From NCBI RefSeq assembly GCF_027563345.1, contig NZ_JAMKBK010000015.1: a stretch of DNA of 64,000 nt. The stretch is one strand, 5' to 3'. Both the position numbers and the translations under genes were made by a program. The notes beneath the pieces were generated by a model that was not told the origin of the DNA, searched no databases, and worked only from the letters and a program-made list of their open reading frames with translations. Source of the stretch: Psychrobacillus psychrodurans. Its GTDB lineage: Bacteria > Bacillota > Bacilli > Bacillales_A > Planococcaceae. This document shows positions 59,901 to 64,000 of this stretch, piece by piece. Position 1 is the first letter of the stretch. Each line of letters starts with the position of its first letter.

Positions 59901-60437
59901 TTAATAACCTGTATCTTGTCTGGTGTGATTGATTGCATTTTTGTCGTAATAGGCTTGTTCGATTTGTTCCCATGTGAAGCCTAGCATTTCTCCTAGTACT
60001 ATGAATCTATCAAAAACTAAATCATAATCGAAAGGAGTTCTATCCATATCCAAAATGCTAATTGCTTCAAATAAATCTAAGAACGCATCTGTTGTGTTTT
60101 CTTGTGGGATTCTTATGCATTCTACAATGTATTCGAATTCTAGTTCCAATCCAATCGACAATATGAAATGTAAGCAGTCAACATATTCTTCTAATAGTGG
60201 ATTTGTTGTTTCTCCGTTCCTAGACCCATAAAAAGTTGTCACAGGTTTTGCAGTGTTTGGATTTTGGTTAGTACTCCAAAACTTAAACCCTCGCCATTCA
60301 TTTGCACATTCAGCAAGTTCTACCAGTAAAGACAAAATCTTTTTCGATAAACGATATTCACCCTCACCTCTTGGATGTTCCTTTTCAATACGTATATCTA
60401 GTATTCTTTGTGTTTCAAATAATTTATTAAGATTCAT
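59901..60437 (-). CDS. dUTPase-like all-alpha NTP pyrophosphohydrolase
   Basis: A 178-residue protein of the dUTPase_2/MazG-like fold. Metal-binding pairs appear in LLVELAECANEWRGFKFW and LLEEYVDCLHFILSIGLEL. It probably hydrolyses dUTP to dUMP, keeping uracil out of phage DNA. GGAGG precedes ATG; the upstream 59-aa gene ends 3 bases earlier. Confidence 0.85.
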   Translation of the reverse strand: MNLNKLFETQRILDIRIEKEHPRGEGEYRLSKKILSLLVELAECANEWRGFKFWSTNQNPNTAKPVTTFYGSRNGETTNPLLEEYVDCLHFILSIGLELEFEYIVECIRIPQENTTDAFLDLFEAISILDMDRTPFDYDLVFDRFIVLGEMLGFTWEQIEQAYYDKNAINHTRQDTGY

Positions 60438-60440
60438 TGT

Positions 60441-60620
60441 TTAACCTCCAATTGCCTGTTTAAATTCATCTGCATACAAGACAGTTAAATGTTTCGGATG
60501 TTGGGCTAGTAACTTCTCTTTACGTTTCCTAGCCCCTTCTTCTGTACGATATAGACGTTCATCTTGCCAGTACATTGTGCCGTCTTTGATGACTGCTACG
60601 AAGTAGATGATTGGAATCAT
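60441..60620 (-). CDS. 59-aa small phage protein
   Basis: Starts MIPIIYFVAVIKDGTMYWQD and contains a basic helix GARKRKEKLLAQHP. The ATG overlaps the upstream stop (ATGA) and follows GGAGG. Position and coupling suggest a real gene; function unknown. Confidence 0.65.
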   Translation of the reverse strand: MIPIIYFVAVIKDGTMYWQDERLYRTEEGARKRKEKLLAQHPKHLTVLYADEFKQAIGG

Positions 60621-61117
60621 TGGTTGTCCTCCAATGCTCTTTGTGCGAATAACGCAAACCTTCGAGCGTAAGGATCATGGTCATACTTTGATATTTCTTC
60701 CAAAGCTTCCCTCAACTTTTTATTCTCATCAATCAAAGTTCGTTGGGCTTGTCTACCAAACATCGAACCTGTGTTTTCGTACTTGCTTTTATATTGTTGA
60801 ATTTCTTCACGAAGCTTTTGGTTTTCTTTCTCTAATAACACGTTTACAGGTTTTAAATCTTCCGTAATCATACGTCTAAAAGTTTCTTTCTCCTTCTCTA
60901 AAATTTCAATTTTCTCGACTTGTTCGATAAGCCCTTCAAAATTAATCGGCTCTACTTTTAAAGCATTTGGATTTCCAGTGCCACCCCAAAACATCTCGCC
61001 AGTACCTATGATGTAAGATTCACAAGTCCCTTTGGTATTTCGATATTCACTTTTGATTGCGTAAGTACCATTTTTTTTGAATAGTGTACCTGGTTCTAAT
61101 TCTCCTAGTTTAATCAT
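60617..61117 (-). CDS. coiled-coil phage protein, unknown
   Basis: A 166-residue protein. The N-terminal about 60 residues are a beta-rich domain (GELEPGTLFKKNGTYAIKSE), followed by a long coiled coil (about 65-150, VNVLLEKENQKLREEIQQYK). GAAGGAG precedes ATG. Not recognised beyond that. Confidence 0.65.
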   Translation of the reverse strand: MIKLGELEPGTLFKKNGTYAIKSEYRNTKGTCESYIIGTGEMFWGGTGNPNALKVEPINFEGLIEQVEKIEILEKEKETFRRMITEDLKPVNVLLEKENQKLREEIQQYKSKYENTGSMFGRQAQRTLIDENKKLREALEEISKYDHDPYARRFALFAQRALEDNQ

Positions 61118-61320
61118 TTTTTCACTCCTTCTCGTATAAAACCCTTATAAAACCTCTTAATTTCCAATTTTTAACCCTTTGAGTTGGCTACAACCTATAT
61201 TGTGTGGAATACAACTCCACGACTTTGTAGCGTGTTCTATAAGGCTTTTCAATAATATAATTTTCCTAATTACACAACGACTTTTTGTAGATAACTTATT
61301 TTGTAAATAAAAATAGGTTT
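61118..61320. other. gene-free spacer
   Basis: About 200 AT-rich bases between the integrase-like gene and the coiled-coil gene. It contains GTGGA-GTTGTA-TTCCAC (minus strand, near 61201-61227), a small imperfect palindrome that could be a recombinase or regulator site. No gene seen. Confidence 0.35.
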
Positions 61321-61863
61321 CTACCAATCTATTTTGGTTTGTTGTTTGTTTAATTCATCCTGTTTTATGCCTATATAACGTTTGGTAACGTTCATTTCAT
61401 CATGATTTAGCGCCTCTTGGAGTGTAACTATGTCATTAAATTTTTTGTAATGATGATACCCATATGTTTTTCTAAGGGAATGAGTACCAATTCTTTCTAG
61501 TCCAAATTCTTCTGCAGCTTGGTTTAATATTTTGTAAGCCATACTACGAGAAATAGGTTTGTTCTTTCCTTCTCTGGACTTTATTAAATATTCATGTCTG
61601 GGCTTTCCTTGAATGTGAGATCTTACTGCCCTTTTTAATTCAGATGTCATTTTAATTTCTCTAGTCTTTTTGGTTTTCTTTTCTTTTATAAAGATTTCCC
61701 ACCCTTGTACATCTTTTACTTTAAGGGCGAGAATATCTGATATACGTAAACCTGTATGGATGCCTAACAGAAACATTACATAATTCCGTTCATTTTGCTC
61801 TTTGAAATAATTTCTCATTTCCTTTAGAACTTCTTTGTCTCTGATTGGCTGTACTAAATTCAT
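61321..61863 (-). CDS. tyrosine recombinase, catalytic domain only
   Basis: A 180-residue phage integrase-family protein. The active-site residues are present: Arg40 (HTGLRIS), Lys about 62-64, His128 and Arg131 (GTHSLRKT), His154 (LNHDE) and Tyr163 (KRYIGI). The N-terminal core-binding (SAM-like) domain and arm-binding domain of full integrases (350-400 residues) are missing. It sits in the middle gene region rather than beside an att site. It may resolve or regulate rather than integrate the phage. Confidence 0.85.
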   Translation of the reverse strand: MNLVQPIRDKEVLKEMRNYFKEQNERNYVMFLLGIHTGLRISDILALKVKDVQGWEIFIKEKKTKKTREIKMTSELKRAVRSHIQGKPRHEYLIKSREGKNKPISRSMAYKILNQAAEEFGLERIGTHSLRKTYGYHHYKKFNDIVTLQEALNHDEMNVTKRYIGIKQDELNKQQTKIDW

Positions 61864-61889
61864 ATTTTCACCTCACTCATAATTCTTGT

Positions 61890-62102
61890 TTAAAACATTC
61901 CTCTGGATCTTTTTTTAATTTCCCCTATTTCAGCACGATCAACAATTAAAAGCGCTATATCCATAGTTCCTCTTTTCATTTTTTCTGAAATTGTAAAAAT
62001 GTCGTAGCCTTCTTTCCAAAGAAAGATGAAATTCTTTATTTCATGTTGTTCAAATACCATATTTACTTTGATTTTTTCATGTTCGAAGAGATGGTAGTTC
62101 AT
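61890..62102 (-). CDS. 70-aa phage protein with possible HTH
   Basis: A basic/hydrophobic small protein: NFIFLWKEGYDIFTISEKMK followed by MDIALLIVDRAEIGEI. The pattern is that of a resolvase-like helix-turn-helix found in small phage proteins. The ATG overlaps the upstream gene's stop (ATGA). Confidence 0.65.
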   Translation of the reverse strand: MNYHLFEHEKIKVNMVFEQHEIKNFIFLWKEGYDIFTISEKMKRGTMDIALLIVDRAEIGEIKKRSRGMF

Positions 62103-62317
62103 TTGTTCTTCCTCGACTTTCGCGGCTGCTGTTGACCATAAACACCCTTATCTCCTCCAGATTCTCTGTAATGAGAATAGCTACATTGATATTGAACGTT
62201 GCTTCTGTTGTCATATGTCTTGTACATATGTTGAGGAGCAAGTATGAATAATTTATTACACACACTACAATGTTTAGTGATACTAGCACATACTTTTGAC
62301 ATATCTAGTACTCTCAT
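62099..62317 (-). CDS. 72-aa zinc-finger-like phage protein
   Basis: CSVC near residues 18-21 followed by QCSYSH near 44-49 suggests a treble-clef or zinc ribbon; the C-terminus is very basic (QQQPRKSRKNK). GAAAGGAG precedes ATG. The overlapping frame at 62077-62289 lacks these signs. Confidence 0.65.
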   Translation of the reverse strand: MRVLDMSKVCASITKHCSVCNKLFILAPQHMYKTYDNRSNVQYQCSYSHYRESGGDKGVYGQQQPRKSRKNK

Positions 62318-62362
62318 TGTTTTTATCTCCTTTCGTAAGACACTTTTTGGTCGTATTTTGCA

Positions 62363-62617
62363 TTAATTTAATATTTCAATTTCTGATTCATCTACATAAT
62401 CTGACACTCCATAATAAGGGCTTTCTGCTGTTATTTTCCCATCTGAATGCAAAATCCCTGAATACCCCTTACCATTACTAAACACAAGTCTCATATGTCC
62501 CCAATCGTCCCAATAAATGTTTTTCTTTGCGATAAAACGGATTGGTCTATCTGTTCGTTTTGATTCGCCTAAAGATAAATCATTTCTGTGTGAAGGTGTT
62601 TGTTTCTTCATTTTCAT
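62363..62617 (-). CDS. 84-aa phage protein, unknown
   Basis: A small beta-rich protein with IRFIAKKNIYWDDWGHMRLV and a C-terminal DESEIEIL. AAAGGAGA precedes ATG by about 8 bases. Not recognised. Confidence 0.6.
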   Translation of the reverse strand: MKMKKQTPSHRNDLSLGESKRTDRPIRFIAKKNIYWDDWGHMRLVFSNGKGYSGILHSDGKITAESPYYGVSDYVDESEIEILN

Positions 62618-62658
62618 TCTCCTTTTCTACTTCACATAATGTGTCTAATGTGTCCTAA

Positions 62659-62850
62659 TCAATTACTTGCATAATCTCTAGTTAGTTTTGCATATTCTTT
62701 TAGTGCTTCTAAATCTAAGTTTGCATAATCACAATACTGGCAATGAATAGCAGTCGATTTTTGCAACACCGACTTTTCAAGTGACTCAGAAATTACAACT
62801 GGAGAGTTACAGTTTTCACACATGAAAAACAGATTATTGTATGTTCCCAT
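62659..62850 (-). CDS. 63-aa zinc-ribbon phage protein
   Basis: CENC near residue 11 and CQYC near residue 37 form a zinc-ribbon pair; a helix with LEALKEYAKL follows. The ATG shares a base with the upstream stop (TAATG). Function unknown. Confidence 0.65.
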   Translation of the reverse strand: MGTYNNLFFMCENCNSPVVISESLEKSVLQKSTAIHCQYCDYANLDLEALKEYAKLTRDYASN

Positions 62851-63008
62851 TAATGGCTCACCGCCATTTCCAATTCTTCTGCTGATTTAAAATCAAATGA
62901 TATAAACACACAATCACATTCCCAACACTTATTGAGCATTAAATGATTTTCCAAATCACCTTTTTTCATAAATTCCGCCGTTTCTTTTCCTGCACAATTT
63001 GGGCACAT
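62850..63008 (-). CDS. 52-aa zinc-ribbon phage protein
   Basis: Starts MCPNCAGKETAEFM, with a second pair in CWECDCVF. The ATG at 63008, 9 bases after GGGAG, is preferred over starts at 63038 or 63017. Overlaps the next gene by one base. Function unknown. Confidence 0.6.
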   Translation of the reverse strand: MCPNCAGKETAEFMKKGDLENHLMLNKCWECDCVFISFDFKSAEELEMAVSH

Positions 63009-63013
63009 GGTTT

Positions 63014-63145
63014 TCATCTCCCTTTCCATTCGCTCCAACCATTACGTATACGAGCATTCAATTCATGCTTTTGTAATGGTTCATAAATCCAAACACGCTG
63101 CGAGTTTTCTAAACGATAGAGTAACATCCATTTTTGTTTAGCCAT
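63014..63145 (-). CDS. 43-aa basic/aromatic phage protein
   Basis: Starts MAKQKWMLLYRLENSQRVWI and ends NGWSEWKGR, rich in Trp and Arg. Overlaps the upstream gene by 8 bases (ATGGCTAA) and the next gene's ribosome-binding site. Not recognised. Confidence 0.6.
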   Translation of the reverse strand: MAKQKWMLLYRLENSQRVWIYEPLQKHELNARIRNGWSEWKGR

Positions 63146-63269
63146 TTCGAGTGCCTAATTTCAATTCGGCTTCTTGTAATCGGATTTCTAATAATTTTAA
63201 ATCCGTTTTCTTCTGGTCCTTTGATGATTGGACAAGGTAAAATCCTTGTCCTTGTATCCAATTAGCCAT
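63138..63269 (-). CDS. 43-aa phage protein
   Basis: Starts MANWIQGQGFYLVQSSKDQK and continues as a Leu/Glu helix. GGAGG lies 7 bases before ATG. It follows the helicase-loader gene by 19 bases. Not recognised. Confidence 0.6.
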   Translation of the reverse strand: MANWIQGQGFYLVQSSKDQKKTDLKLLEIRLQEAELKLGTRNG

Positions 63270-63288
63270 CTTATTACCTCCAAACCTA

Positions 63289-64000
63289 TTACTTTCTCAT
63301 TTTGGTTTTCCGATAATCTTCGCCTGTGAAAATATCAATAAACATAGTATTTTCATACATTCGAGATACTGTTCGATTACCAATGACTTGTCCTAATGCG
63401 ATTTCATCAAAATTGGTTGTCCAAACAGTTGATTTACCTTCACGCATATTTAGTAGATCCGTCCATTCAGATGTTGACCAAGATACTTCTGAAATCTTTT
63501 TCGTTTCTAAACCGACATCATCAATCACAACTAAGTCGAACTTTTGAAATTGTTCGTTGAATCTATCTCTAGCAGGTTGATTATTGAAAGTTGCTTTTAT
63601 TTTTGTGAAAAGATGTGCTGCAGTAATGAATGCTACTGTTTTACCTTCATGCTTTAATGTTCTTGCTATAGCTTTACTTAGATGTGATTTGCCTGTGCCT
63701 GGTATTCCCATAACAAGAAGGTTCATTTGTTCACCATCAATAAGTTTTTTCGTAAAATCCTTTGCTTTTGACTTAGCTACTGAAGCTGACTTGTTGTGTT
63801 CTTCAAAATTCTTGAATCCTGCAGCATCCGTCTCGCTTAGAAAATACCAATCATTCTCTATAACTTTTTCATGCTTTTGCTTCATTTGTTGAGTGACGTG
63901 TGTAGAAACAACATTCTTTTCACAGTCACCGCACTTGGGCCAAACTGATTCCCAATGTTCTTGTCCATCTTTCTCATACACCCAAGCATCTTTTTTCAGC
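63289..64000 (-). CDS. DnaC-like helicase loader (5' end outside window)
   Basis: An AAA+ ATPase of the DnaC/IstB type, at least 236 residues. Walker A is GIPGTGKSHLSK, Walker B DLVVIDDVG, and the sensor region has TVWTTNF. A CGDC pair near the visible N-terminus suggests a zinc-binding N-terminal domain, as in DnaI. A GTG at 63981 could serve as a start, but the frame continues to the window edge without a stop or ribosome-binding site, so the gene is probably cut by the edge. It loads the replicative helicase onto phage DNA. Confidence 0.85.
   Translation of the reverse strand, partial: LKKDAWVYEKDGQEHWESVWPKCGDCEKNVVSTHVTQQMKQKHEKVIENDWYFLSETDAAGFKNFEEHNKSASVAKSKAKDFTKKLIDGEQMNLLVMGIPGTGKSHLSKAIARTLKHEGKTVAFITAAHLFTKIKATFNNQPARDRFNEQFQKFDLVVIDDVGLETKKISEVSWSTSEWTDLLNMREGKSTVWTTNFDEIALGQVIGNRTVSRMYENTMFIDIFTGEDYRKTKMRK

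Noticed and set aside
62077..62289. Alternative 70-codon frame overlapping the zinc-finger-like gene
   Set aside because: No ribosome-binding site. The overlapping frame 62099-62317 has one and has paired cysteines and stop-start overlap with its neighbour.
1..64000. CRISPR array or cas genes
   Set aside because: No regularly spaced direct repeats with unique spacers and no cas-like protein were seen; the repeat at 6317-6690 has no spacers.
1..64000. Insertion sequence or transposase genes
   Set aside because: No DDE, serine or HUH transposase was recognised; the interspersed repeats lack any coding capacity.

Overview
The window comes from a low-GC Gram-positive bacterium of the order Bacillales. 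Many genes match Bacillus subtilis yhe- and yhc-region genes in kind, length and order: yheA-yheB-yheE and the yheI/yheH (bmrC/bmrD) pair, then yhcZ-yhcY-pgcA-yhcX and yhcT. Gene style and the intergenic repeat families suggest a Planococcaceae-like relative (Psychrobacillus or Lysinibacillus type). That family placement is inference.

Bases 1-35.8 kb are host chromosome. 0.2-6.2 kb: metallo-hydrolase, enoyl-CoA hydratase, yheAB, a ferritin-like protein, yheE and an MFS exporter. 6.3-6.7 kb: a GC-rich tandem repeat. 6.7-10.6 kb: a heterodimeric multidrug ABC exporter of BmrCD type, preceded by a promoter, a leader peptide and an intrinsic terminator (an attenuator). 10.6-14.3 kb: chromate transporter, CorC/HlyC-type membrane protein with an odd translation start, and a CDF metal exporter. 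14.4-20 kb: two-component system yhcYZ, phosphoglucomutase pgcA and the GNAT-nitrilase fusion yhcX. 20-22 kb: disulfide-bond pair bdbC plus a thioredoxin-like protein, and yhcT. 22-25.7 kb: NUDIX genes, small membrane proteins and an aldo-keto reductase. 25.9-27.5 kb: trmL and queG (tRNA modification). 27.6-30 kb: a three-gene operon (B3/B4 domain, ATP-grasp, TerD). 30.1-32 kb: proS behind a T-box. 32-35.6 kb: small enzymes and START/VOC-fold proteins.

From about 35.9 kb to the end lies most of a siphovirus prophage with an HK97-type head, almost wholly on the minus strand, so it reads right to left: helicase loader, small early/middle genes, dUTPase-like enzyme, RinA-like late activator, a tRNA-like element, HNH endonuclease, a probable cos region, terminases, portal, protease, capsid, head-tail connectors, tail tube, a tail chaperone with a classic -1 frameshift site, tape measure, distal tail protein, receptor-binding and tail-tip proteins, then XhlA/holin/amidase. 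The right end and probably the main integrase lie beyond the window.

The most unusual material is the accessory DNA at the prophage left end: an Abi-alpha (DUF4393) protein on the opposite strand; a 312-aa orphan; an SOS-controlled cassette (WYL-like protein, a stand-alone LexA DNA-binding domain, a Y-family polymerase, YolD); and a secreted protein that joins the endolysin's own C-terminal domain to two Ltp-type repeats known from phage superinfection exclusion. Together these look like lysogenic-conversion and prophage-protection genes.
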